Below, piece after piece: positions 43,348-50,621 of a DNA stretch of 64,000 nt. This DNA is from Pirellulales bacterium (GTDB lineage: Bacteria; Planctomycetota; Planctomycetia; Pirellulales; Lacipirellulaceae): assembly GCA_019636345.1 (NCBI GenBank), contig JAHBXQ010000005.1, positions 62,001 through 126,000 on the forward strand. The letters are read 5' to 3'. A model generated the notes under the pieces. The model saw nothing but the letters and a program-made list of their open reading frames with translations. It was not told the DNA's origin and ran no database searches. Position 1 is the stretch's first letter, and every line of letters starts with the position of its first letter. The position numbers and the translations under genes were made by a program.

Positions 43348-44691
43348 TTGTTCGCCGACGACGAGCAGTCGCTGCAAGAGCTGATGAAGCTCGAACTGCC
43401 GCGGCTCGGCCATCGGGTCACTGTCTGCCCCGACGGCATGACTGCGGTCGCGGCGATTGAAAAGAACGCCTACGACTGCATCATCGTCGACCTCGACATG
43501 CCGGGACTCGACGGCATCGGCGTCATCGCCCGCTGCAAGGAGATGTCGCCCGAGACCGAGGCGGTCGTGCTGACCGGCAAGAGCTCGCTGGAGACCGCCA
43601 TCGCGGCCTTGCGCCACGGGGCGTTCGACTACCTCACCAAGCCCTGTCGGCTGATCGAGATCGAGGCCTTGCTCCGCCGCGTCGCCGAGAAACGCCGGCT
43701 CGAGCAAAAGAACCGCGCCCTGGAGCACCAAGTCCGCCGACTCGCGGGCTCGCCCCTGCTGATCGGCGAAACGGCGCTCATGCAGAAAGTGCGGCTCTTG
43801 ATCGAAAAGGTCGCCCCCACCGGGTCGACCGTGCTCATCCTCGGCGAGACCGGCACCGGCAAGGAACTGGTCGCCCGCAGTCTGCACGACCAGAGCCCCC
43901 GCGCCGGCGAGCCGTTCGTCGCGATCAACTGCGGCGCTCTCCCCGAGACCCTGATCGAGAGCGAACTGTTCGGCCACCGCAAAGGCGCCTTCACCGGCGC
44001 CGAAGAGAACCGCATGGGGCTGTTCGAGGTCGCCCACGGCGGCACGCTGTTCCTCGACGAAATCGGCGAGCTTCCCAAGTCGATGCAGGCCAAGCTGCTG
44101 CGGGTGCTGGAAAGCGGCGAAATCCGCCGCGTCGGCGAGAACAAGCCGGTCACTGTCGACGTCCGCGTGGTCTGCGCCACCCATCGCAATCTGGCCGAGA
44201 TGGTCGTCGCCGACGAGTTCCGCGAGGACCTGATGTATCGGATCAACACCTTCGAGATCCGGTTGCCTGCGCTGCGCGAGCGGATCGAGGACATCCCTCA
44301 CCTGGCGCGGCACCTGCTCGCCCGGCATCGCCGCGGGGCGGTCGCCCACGACGCGATCGCCGAGGACGCCGTCAAGGCGCTGCGGGGCCACGTCTGGCCG
44401 GGCAACGTCCGCGAGCTGGCGAACGTGATCGAGCACGCGACGATCCTGTGCGACGCCGGCCCGATCCGCGCCGAACACCTCCCCTCGCGATTCGACAGCC
44501 GCCAACTGGTCGGCGCCGCACGCCTCAAACCGGGGGTGATGAGCCTTCGCGAGATGGAGATGGCCGCCATCCACGACGCGCTCGACCGCCACGCCGGCAA
44601 CAAACCCAAAGCGGCCGAAGAACTCGGCGTCAGTCTCAAGACGCTGTACAACAAACTCAATGCCGCGGGGGAGATGGAGAAGTCGGCGTAA
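43348..44691 (+). CDS. NtrC-like sigma-54 dependent response regulator
   Basis: 447 aa from the first conventional start, TTG 43348; an upstream ATC at 43309 would add 13 residues and complete the first receiver strand ([10 protein letters not shown]). Receiver: acceptor Asp48 in [12 protein letters not shown], with FDYLTKP and its Lys. AAA+ domain: Walker [11 protein letters not shown], the sigma-54 contact loop [10 protein letters not shown], Walker [13 protein letters not shown], and arginine-finger region. The C-terminal Fis-type helix-turn-helix reads [20 protein letters not shown]. It is the partner of the kinase directly upstream and would activate sigma-54 promoters upon phosphorylation. 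Confidence 0.94.
   Translation: MFADDEQSLQELMKLELPRLGHRVTVCPDGMTAVAAIEKNAYDCIIVDLDMPGLDGIGVIARCKEMSPETEAVVLTGKSSLETAIAALRHGAFDYLTKPCRLIEIEALLRRVAEKRRLEQKNRALEHQVRRLAGSPLLIGETALMQKVRLLIEKVAPTGSTVLILGETGTGKELVARSLHDQSPRAGEPFVAINCGALPETLIESELFGHRKGAFTGAEENRMGLFEVAHGGTLFLDEIGELPKSMQAKLLRVLESGEIRRVGENKPVTVDVRVVCATHRNLAEMVVADEFREDLMYRINTFEIRLPALRERIEDIPHLARHLLARHRRGAVAHDAIAEDAVKALRGHVWPGNVRELANVIEHATILCDAGPIRAEHLPSRFDSRQLVGAARLKPGVMSLREMEMAAIHDALDRHAGNKPKAAEELGVSLKTLYNKLNAAGEMEKSA
44539..44637 (+). repeat. regulator 3'-end segment, copy 1 of a diverged direct repeat
   Basis: The DNA encoding [20 protein letters not shown] onward. A similar copy lies at 45489-45587 beyond the higBA module, same strand, about 80 percent identical by eye with one uninterrupted identical run of over 20 bp. 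Confidence 0.75.
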
Positions 44692-44740
44692 CGCTTGCCT
44701 GAGCGGGGCGTCAACCCGCGCGCAACCGATCCAACACGAT

Positions 44741-44769
44741 TTGGCATTATAAGTCGTAACGTATATACT
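44741..44769 (+). promoter_or_regulatory. near-consensus promoter-like sequence before higB
   Basis: TTGGCA (44741-44746), 17-bp spacer, TATACT (44764-44769). The higB GTG is at 44771, too close for an ordinary leader, so translation would be nearly leaderless, or the second hexamer TATAAG at 44748-44753 is the real -10. Confidence 0.4.
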
Positions 44770-44770
44770 C

Positions 44771-45148
44771 GTGTTGTGGGATGTCGAGTACACCGACGAG
44801 TTTGAGGCGTGGTGGGACACTCTCACCCCGTCCCAACAGAGCGACATTGACGCCTGCGTCGACGTGCTCATGGAACGGGGCCCGAACCTCGGCCGGCCAT
44901 ACGTCGACTCGGTGAACGGATCGCGGCATCCCAATATGAAAGAATTGCGGACTCAATCGGGGGGCGACCCGTTGCGAACATTGTTCGCCTTCAACCCGGA
45001 GCGCACGGCCATCCTGTTAATCGGCGGGGACAAGACGGGGGATGATCGCTTCTACGAACGCATGATCCCCGTCGCCGACCGCCTGTACGACGTGCACTTG
45101 ATGGAACTGGAGACGGAGAACCAGGCGCGAAAGAAAGGGAACGGATAA
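44771..45148 (+). CDS. higB: HigB/RelE-superfamily toxin
   Basis: 125 aa from GTG 44771 (TTG 44774 is also possible). WDVEYTDEFEAWWDTLTPSQ at the N-terminus, MKELRTQSGGDPLRTLFAFN in the middle and ERTAILLIGGDKTGDDRFYE near the end match the phage-derived Gp49/HigB-like branch of the RelE superfamily, ribosome-dependent or free mRNA endonucleases. The toxin precedes its antitoxin, the normal hig order, and the stop overlaps the antitoxin ATG (TAATG). Appears intact. Confidence 0.87.
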   Translation: MLWDVEYTDEFEAWWDTLTPSQQSDIDACVDVLMERGPNLGRPYVDSVNGSRHPNMKELRTQSGGDPLRTLFAFNPERTAILLIGGDKTGDDRFYERMIPVADRLYDVHLMELETENQARKKGNG

Positions 45149-45459
45149 TGGCAGGACGACACCCGTGGAAGCAGCTTCGCTCAAAGATGAGCGAAGAGCA
45201 GCGCTCGGCTGCCGTCAGCAAGGCCGAGACGATGCGGATCGGCCTGCTCTTGGCCGAGATTCGCGAAGAGCAGGGCCTGACGCAAACTGTCCTTGCTGAG
45301 CGGCTTGGCGTCCGTCAGCCAAACATCTCCCAGATAGAGGCGGGCGAAGAAATCCAACTCTCGACGCTGCGCCGCCTCGTCGGCGCCATGGGCGGCCGCA
45401 TCGCGATCAAACTCCCCAACCGCGAAATCGTGCTGGAGACGTTGGAGGTCGGGAAGTAG
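45148..45459 (+). CDS. higA: HigA-like XRE-family antitoxin
   Basis: 103 aa from ATG 45148. Helix-turn-helix: IREEQGLTQTVLAERLGVRQ then PNISQIEAGEEIQLSTLRRL. An N-terminal helix (MSEEQRSAAVSKAETMRIGL) and a C-terminal strand (GRIAIKLPNREIVLETLEV) frame it. It should neutralise the toxin upstream and repress the promoter near 44741-44769. The pair sits between the sigma-54 regulator gene and a decayed copy of that gene's 3' end, a sign of acquisition or local rearrangement. Confidence 0.88.
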   Translation: MAGRHPWKQLRSKMSEEQRSAAVSKAETMRIGLLLAEIREEQGLTQTVLAERLGVRQPNISQIEAGEEIQLSTLRRLVGAMGGRIAIKLPNREIVLETLEVGK

Positions 45460-45488
45460 TCGGCCGCACCCGACAGATGCCTCGGGAC

Positions 45489-45587
45489 ATGCCCCTGCGC
45501 GACCTGGAAATGGCCGCCATTCACGACGCCCTCGACCGCAACGCCGGCAACAAACCCAAAGCGGACGACGAACTGGGCATTGTCATG
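45489..45587 (+). pseudogene. decayed 3' fragment of an NtrC-like regulator gene
   Basis: Translates as [20 protein letters not shown] then NKPKADDELGIVMAHL before losing homology; it corresponds to the Fis-like helix-turn-helix at the C-terminus of the regulator at 43348-44691. No start or body is present. It is same strand, copy 2 of the direct repeat at 44539-44637, and may be a relic of a second regulator gene or of a duplication accompanying higBA insertion. Confidence 0.7.
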
Positions 45588-45611
45588 GCGCACCTTTCTT
45601 CTGCAACCTAC

Positions 45612-45953
45612 CTATAGCATCGAAGGGCTTGGATGCTCGAACTCAACGTTCAGTATTGACTCGCCAAGATGTTCGCACGGCTGCTCCAACTCGGACGGGG
45701 CGAGCAACACAAGCGTCACGATGTCCGCCTGGATTTGCGGCGGCAGCTTGTCGAGGAACGGTTCGACAATCGAATCACGGTCGTCACGCGGCATCGACTC
45801 GAACTTCGCGTCGATCACCCTAACGCGGAGCGAGGCGGAGTTGTACCGATACGCGTCAACCCGATCCAAGCCCTCGTTGCGCAGATGATCTTCGACCATC
45901 CGGGACTCGTCCGTTCGCATGGACTCCCAGTCGGACGTTTGTTTCGTCGTCAT
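45612..45953 (-). CDS. hypothetical protein, partner of the HEPN gene
   Basis: 113 aa from ATG 45953, overlapping the HEPN gene stop by 4 bp (ATGA). The core RVDAYRYNSASLRVRVIDAK, FESMPRDDRDSIVEPFLDKL, QIQADIVTLVLLAPSELEQP and the ending NVEFEHPSPSML form an alpha/beta pattern I have seen in uncharacterised bacterial proteins but cannot name. No nucleotidyltransferase (GSxxxGxxxxxSDxD) motif, so it is not an MNT-type antitoxin. The coupling suggests a functional pair with HEPN. Function unknown. Confidence 0.65.
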   Translation of the reverse strand: MTTKQTSDWESMRTDESRMVEDHLRNEGLDRVDAYRYNSASLRVRVIDAKFESMPRDDRDSIVEPFLDKLPPQIQADIVTLVLLAPSELEQPCEHLGESILNVEFEHPSPSML

Positions 45954-46360
45954 AATTGCAATTGCCCTCTCACCCAGTCGTGGATTGCGACGCAAGTCCT
46001 AAGAAACCCCCTCGTCTCGCCGCGATTTCGACGTCCCGTTTCGTACCGCAGGTCGGTCTTCCAATCGAAGCGTCGCATTCTCCTTGCCAATTCCGGAGTC
46101 AGGCGAACGCCGAGATTTCGCAACTCCCCCAAGAGCGTTTCCAACTGATGCATTCTAGCTCCCGATGAGATTCTGGACAATTTGTCAGGCCGTTCGTCAA
46201 CCGGCGTCCTTTCAAGGATCAATGCTTTGAGCGAGCATTCCACTCCGTATCCGCCGACGTATTGCGCGTCGAGCGTAAAATCAGCGCCCAGCAACGCTTC
46301 CGCAGCGTTGATGCGCTGTGCTGCGACTCTCAAGAAATCACGACTCGTCTGGGGCTGCAT
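45950..46360 (-). CDS. HEPN-domain protein
   Basis: 136 aa from ATG 46360, all-helical. YVGGYGVECSLKALILERTP is the typical second-helix segment of HEPN proteins, and the end has RTCVAIHDWV with Arg121 and His127 spaced as R-x5-H, close to the R-x4-6-H RNase signature of catalytic HEPN domains. ARMHQLETLLGELRNLG is the usual third helix (xHDLxxL). HEPN proteins often act as RNA-cutting toxins in toxin-antitoxin or defence modules. The overlapping 113-aa gene downstream is the likely partner. Located in an accessory-looking patch beside higBA. Confidence 0.75.
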   Translation of the reverse strand: MQPQTSRDFLRVAAQRINAAEALLGADFTLDAQYVGGYGVECSLKALILERTPVDERPDKLSRISSGARMHQLETLLGELRNLGVRLTPELARRMRRFDWKTDLRYETGRRNRGETRGFLRTCVAIHDWVRGQLQL

Positions 46361-46870
46361 CTATTCAATTGGACTCTGCCGACGACTTCCTGACGGCGAA
46401 CTCTTGTTGTTGGGTGAGTCTTTTCCGAAGCAACTGCAAATTTTATTCGGAGGAGCGTCCAAGGTATGAAGACTGTCAAATGTAGCGTTCGGCCGGAGGC
46501 TGCTTCAAGATTGCAGGTCGGAAGCCCCCGCAAGGCATGACGTCCGCAAAGTGACTCCCAGCGGTGCTGAGCGAGGTTCCAAATTGCCCCAAGTTTCCTG
46601 TAGAAATTGAGCCGCCATCGCGTGTAGAACGAGGGCGGCAAGTCGCGCTCGGCGACGAGCGGCGCGTGACCTGCGAACAGGCGACGACAGACGCTGCCCG
46701 GAGTTTTGCACGGCCGCGCGGGATTTTGCTAGCAAAACTCCGGCCGGCGGCGATTGCGGCGCAATCGCAAACTGTTGCTCCGAAATCCCTTAGGGCCGCT
46801 TGACCCTCGCCGTTGCCCTGACTTTTGCACAGTGAATGGCGATATTATTGCTCACCAGCAAAATGACGCC
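46361..46870. other. 510-bp gap between HEPN and DUF4261 genes
   Basis: No credible gene. It is less GC-rich than its surroundings and contains the palindrome cluster at 46698-46743. It may mark the edge of an acquired segment (44.7-46.8 kb). Confidence 0.4.
46698..46743. repeat. nested inverted repeat / palindrome
   Basis: Outer arms CCGGAGTTTTGC (46698-46709) and GCAAAACTCCGG (46732-46743) are perfect over 12 bp; the right half also contains a perfect 14-bp palindrome TTTTGCTAGCAAAA (46724-46737). The two alternative pairings share the same right arm. It could be a terminator for the minus-strand gene ending at 46871, a protein-binding site, or a recombination site. Confidence 0.6.
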
Positions 46871-47653
46871 CTACGCATCCCACTCGAGCCGCACGACCTC
46901 CATGTCTCCGCCGAGCATCGAGCCAGTGCGGCGCACCGTCGCCTGCACTCCCTCGGCCAGGGCGATCGTGTCGCCGTCGCTGACGACTTGTTTGCGGTCG
47001 AGCAGGTAGTGGGCCGCGTTGTAGGCGTGGCGGAGCAGTTGTTGCGGTTCGCCTTTGAAGAGCGGGACTTCGATCTCGCTTTGTCCCAGTGCGGCCAAGC
47101 CGGTGGTATAGAGCCGCAGCACGCTCGCTCCCTCGATGACGCTCGTGTGCGCCGGCTCGATGCGAAAATCAATCCACAGAAACAGCGGCAAATTCGCCAA
47201 GGTCGAGGGACCTGCCTGCTCGACGAAGTCCGCCGGGCGATGGACCAGACGCCCCGGGCCCCACAACACGCCGCAGGCCGGGGCGGCGGCGGCCAGCGTC
47301 GCCGTCCAGCGCGTCAGCGTCAACGCGGACTCCATCGCCGAGCCCCCCTCGTCGACTAGCGTCACGAGCAAGTGGGCCGGGTGATCACGCAACTCGTCGG
47401 CCGCCGTCGGCCAGTACCACGCGGCGCTCGCGGGACCCTCAAGCTGCGACCACGGGATCGGCCGGTCGATCAATCCCGCCGCGACCGTATGCTCGCCGAT
47501 CGTCGCCGTGAGCAACCGCTCGGTCCCTTGCCCCAGGTTCGGCTCAGGCGAGCCCGGGAACTGCGTCCGGTACGTCACGGCAATGGTCTCGGCGGTCGGC
47601 AGCTCGATCCGCGACAGGGGAACCAACGTCAGCCAGCGAAGCGGATTGGACAT
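46871..47653 (-). CDS. DUF4261 domain protein
   Basis: 260 aa from ATG 47653. The pattern HPAHLLVTLVDEGGSAMESA, TLAAAAPACGVLWGPGRLVH, LFLWIDFRIEP, LRLYTTGLAALGQSEIEVPL and LRHAYNAAHYLLDRKQVVSD with DGDTIAL matches the DUF4261 family by memory. No signal peptide or catalytic motif. It is the last gene of the minus-strand run rpmE-prfA-prmC, 169 bp after prmC, and may be transcribed with them. Function unknown. Confidence 0.72.
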   Translation of the reverse strand: MSNPLRWLTLVPLSRIELPTAETIAVTYRTQFPGSPEPNLGQGTERLLTATIGEHTVAAGLIDRPIPWSQLEGPASAAWYWPTAADELRDHPAHLLVTLVDEGGSAMESALTLTRWTATLAAAAPACGVLWGPGRLVHRPADFVEQAGPSTLANLPLFLWIDFRIEPAHTSVIEGASVLRLYTTGLAALGQSEIEVPLFKGEPQQLLRHAYNAAHYLLDRKQVVSDGDTIALAEGVQATVRRTGSMLGGDMEVVRLEWDA

Positions 47654-47821
47654 GCGTACGAAGCGTGAGCGGACAGTCGCAATGGGTGCAACGAGCAATG
47701 GGTGCGATCGGCAAGCTGGCGGCAACGCCCCAGCCGGAGGGCCACGCCTTCCGAAAAATCGCAGTCGAAATTGGAACCCTCGTCCTCCGGACCGCGTGGC
47801 GGTCCGGCCCAGGGGCGGGGG

Positions 47822-48697
47822 TCAGGGTTCGCGCCGGGCTTGGACAATTCGCGCAAGGCCGTTGGAATCGTCGAGCGTGTCGCCCCGCGCGAGGCCGGGG
47901 GCGGCGTCGATCAATCGCTCGACGCGCTCGGCGATCGCGGGGCTGATCTCCATCAGCAGCCACCCGCCCGGGGCGAGTCGAGCGGGCGCCGCGGCGAGCA
48001 GCCGCTCGACGACCATCGTGCCGTGCTCGCCGCCATCGAGCGCGAGTTGCGGTTCGTACCGGCGCACGTCGTCGGCCAGCGCCGCAAGTTCGGCCGTCGT
48101 CACGTACGGCGGGTTGCTGACGATCAACTCAAAGTCCCCGCTCGCGGGAACGGCCGCGAACAAGTCGCTCTCCACGAATTCGATCCGTTCGGCGACTCCG
48201 TGCTTCTCCGCGTTGCGGCGAGCGACCGCAAGCGCCGCGGGACTGACGTCGACGGCCGTCAAGCGGACTTTCGGGTTGTGCTTGGCAAGACAGACGGCGA
48301 TGGCGCCGCTCCCCGTGCCGACGTCGATCGCCTGGGGGGCCCCGTCGGGGCGGGCCTTAAGCAGGTCGAGCGCCCGGACGACAAGCCCCTCGGTCTCGGG
48401 GCGCGGGATGAGCACGTCGGGGGTCACGGCGAAGCTGAGCGAGAAGAACTCCCGCTTGCCGACGAGGTACGCCACCGGCTTGCCCGCGGCCCGCTGCTTC
48501 ACGAGCTCGCGAAAGCTGGTCCGCAGTTCTTCGCTCGCGGGCTCCTCGAACGCGGCATACAGCATAATCCGCTCGCAACCTCGGGCGTGGGCGAGCAGCA
48601 CCTCGGCGTCAAGCCGCGGACTCTCGGCCCCGCGCTCGCGCAGGAATTCGGTCGTCCAGTTGAGCAGCCGGCCGATGGTCCAGGGGGCGTCAGACAT
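47822..48697 (-). CDS. prmC: peptide chain release factor N5-glutamine methyltransferase
   Basis: 291 aa. Methylates the Gln of the GGQ motif in release factors using S-adenosylmethionine. N-terminal helical domain (LRERGAESPRLDAEVLLAHA, KREFFSLSFAVTPDVLIPRP), SAM motif AIDVGTGSGAIAVCLA, the DLF segment, and the diagnostic LIVSNPPYVTTAELA (NPPY). The C-terminus GEHGTMVVERLL and GGWLLMEIS is normal. The substrate gene prfA lies directly upstream on the same strand, the common prfA-prmC arrangement. Confidence 0.95.
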   Translation of the reverse strand: MSDAPWTIGRLLNWTTEFLRERGAESPRLDAEVLLAHARGCERIMLYAAFEEPASEELRTSFRELVKQRAAGKPVAYLVGKREFFSLSFAVTPDVLIPRPETEGLVVRALDLLKARPDGAPQAIDVGTGSGAIAVCLAKHNPKVRLTAVDVSPAALAVARRNAEKHGVAERIEFVESDLFAAVPASGDFELIVSNPPYVTTAELAALADDVRRYEPQLALDGGEHGTMVVERLLAAAPARLAPGGWLLMEISPAIAERVERLIDAAPGLARGDTLDDSNGLARIVQARREP

Positions 48698-48784
48698 GCG
48701 GGGGGCGTGCCGATTGCAAAAATGGGAATTGCAAATTGCAGACTGGCGGACGCATCCCGATCGCGAGACGCCGGAAACGACTCC

Positions 48785-49852
48785 CTACTCGTCCATGTCG
48801 CCGCGCAGTTGCTGGCGGTCGTAGTCGACCAGGGCGTCGGTCACCTGCTGGAGATCGCCGGCCAGGATCTGGTCGAGCTTGTAGAGCGTGAGTCCAATGC
48901 GGTGGTCGGTCAGCCGATTGTCGGGGAAGTTGTACGTGCGTATCCGCTGGCTGCGATCGCCGGAACCGACGAGCGTCTTCCGTTCGTCGGCACGCTTCTT
49001 GTCCTCGGCCTCGCGTTTGGCCTCGTAGACGCGGGCCTTGAGCACGCGCAGGGCCTTGGCGAGGTTCTTATGCTGGCTTTTTTCGTCCTGACACTGCACG
49101 ACGATGCCCGTTTCGTAGTGCGTGAGCCGCACGGCGGATTCGGTCTTGTTGACGTGCTGCCCGCCGGGGCCGCTGGCGCAGAACTTGTCGAGCCTGTAGT
49201 CGTCCGGCTTGATCTCGATCTCCACGTCCTCGGGCTCGGCCATCACGGCGACCGTGGCCGCCGAGGTGTGGATGCGTCCCTGGGTCTCGGTCGCGGGGAC
49301 GCGCTGCACGCGGTGGCCGCCGCTCTCGTAGGCGAGCTCGCGATAGACCCCCTCGCCCTCGACGGCGAGCGAGATTTCCTTGAAGCCGCCGAGTTCCGTG
49401 GCGCTGTGATCGAGGACCTCGATTCTCCACTTCTTGGTCTCGGCGTGCCGTTTGTACATTTCGTACAGATCGCGGGCGAACAGGGCCGCCTCGTCGCCGC
49501 CGGCGCCGGCGCGAATTTCCATGACGCACCGCGTGCGGTTCGCGTCGGCCCCGCCGAGGGTGAGGCCCAAGAGCTCGTCGTAGATCGCCTCGCGCTGGGC
49601 GATGAGATCGGGAAGCTCGGCCTCGGCCAATTCGGCCATCTCGGGGTCGTCTCCCTCGACCATCCCGCGGGCGTCGGCGATCTGGCCCGCCAGTTCCTTG
49701 AAACCGCGGTACTTGTTCGCCAATCGCTCGAGCGAGCCGCGCTCGCGAATGACCGCGGTCAGCTTCGTCGAGTTCCCCAACACCTCGGGATCGACGAGTT
49801 GCCGGTCGAGTTCTTCGAACCGCGCGAGTTTTTCTTCGAGAAGTTCGCGCAT
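48785..49852 (-). CDS. prfA: peptide chain release factor 1
   Basis: 355 aa using ATG 49852, which matches the usual RF1 start ([19 protein letters not shown]); an in-frame ATG 36 bp upstream adds a poor leader. Recognition motif PAT at 186-188 ([16 protein letters not shown]) identifies RF1, reading UAA/UAG. GGQ at 230-232 ([18 protein letters not shown]) is the peptidyl-tRNA hydrolysis motif; the residue before the first Gly is Pro and the preceding usual Arg is Cys. Acts in the ribosome; Gln modified by PrmC encoded next. Precedes prmC by 87 bp. Confidence 0.96.
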   Translation of the reverse strand: MRELLEEKLARFEELDRQLVDPEVLGNSTKLTAVIRERGSLERLANKYRGFKELAGQIADARGMVEGDDPEMAELAEAELPDLIAQREAIYDELLGLTLGGADANRTRCVMEIRAGAGGDEAALFARDLYEMYKRHAETKKWRIEVLDHSATELGGFKEISLAVEGEGVYRELAYESGGHRVQRVPATETQGRIHTSAATVAVMAEPEDVEIEIKPDDYRLDKFCASGPGGQHVNKTESAVRLTHYETGIVVQCQDEKSQHKNLAKALRVLKARVYEAKREAEDKKRADERKTLVGSGDRSQRIRTYNFPDNRLTDHRIGLTLYKLDQILAGDLQQVTDALVDYDRQQLRGDMDE

Positions 49853-50013
49853 GGGAGGGAGCAGGCCGGAGGAAGGAGGAAGCGGCAAGCCGGCGGGTCG
49901 CCAAACACAATGAGCCGCACGCGCTTGCGTCGGGCGACCCCGCAGTACAGGGGGGGCGCGCGGCTAGCGCCGTCGGCTCACGAGGCCCGCAGGGGGCCGG
50001 TGCGGCAAGGCAG

Positions 50014-50259
50014 CTACTTCTTCTCGTCCTTCTTCTTGCCGCGTCCGAGGCTGGCGTAGCCGGCGGCCGCGAACTTGTTCTTGAACTTCTCGATCCGGCC
50101 TGCCGTGTCGACGAACTTCAGCTTGCCGGTGTAGAAGGGGTGGCACTGGCTGCAAATGTCGACCTTCAGCTCCTTGCGAATGCTGCCGGTGACGAACGTG
50201 TTGCCGCAGCCGCAATGGACGTGCGTTTCGTGATATTCGGGATGAACTCCTGCCTTCAT
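50014..50259 (-). CDS. rpmE: 50S ribosomal protein L31
   Basis: 81 aa from ATG 50259. [20 protein letters not shown] is the L31 start; CGCGNTF and [14 protein letters not shown] provide the four cysteines of the zinc-binding (C+) form. [12 protein letters not shown] is the conserved end, followed by a basic extension ([11 protein letters not shown]). Located in the 50S subunit at the inter-subunit bridge. It is the first gene of the rpmE-prfA-prmC cluster; a palindromic mobile-type repeat lies about 150 bp upstream of its start and could affect its promoter. Confidence 0.95.
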   Translation of the reverse strand: MKAGVHPEYHETHVHCGCGNTFVTGSIRKELKVDICSQCHPFYTGKLKFVDTAGRIEKFKNKFAAAGYASLGRGKKKDEKK

Positions 50260-50407
50260 CGTCGCACCATGGTCTTTGCCGGCCCCTGCGCCGTAAGGCG
50301 GGGACGCAGCGTGTTCGGAGGGGCCAACCCCGACGGGGGCCGGCGAATCCCTAAGAATACCGGCCTCGCCGGCCACCGACAAGACGCACCCCGCGAATGC
50401 CGCGCCC

Positions 50408-50529
50408 CCCATTTGCCAAATTGACGGGTGGCTGGGGTCGAACGAAGTGAGCCCCCAGCGGATTCCCTGGGGGCTTCGCTGCGCTGCGACCCCAGCCACC
50501 CTTCCAAGGCCGCAAATGGTATCACTACC
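50408..50529 (-). mobile_element. palindromic mobile-type repeat, truncated copy
   Basis: About 122 bp, over 95 percent identical by eye to the element at 61334-61464 in inverse orientation. Outer arms 50426-50440 (GGGTGGCTGGGGTCG) and 50487-50501 pair perfectly, and inner arms AGCCCCCAG / CTGGGGGCT pair too. The right terminal repeat ATCACTACC (50521-50529) is present; the left one is missing, so this copy is end-truncated. No coding capacity. Lies between rpmE and the lipoprotein gene. Confidence 0.8.
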
Positions 50530-50621
50530 CCCGCGGAGGTCGCGCCCCCATGTTCGCGACCCGCCGAAATCCCCGCGAAATCGGTTGTTCGGCCCGCCAG
50601 CCTTCGCGAGTCGCCGCAAAT

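Noticed and set aside
46330-46641. A 103-codon minus-strand frame upstream of the HEPN gene
   Set aside because: Trp/Arg-rich text without domain or ribosome site; overlaps the HEPN start.
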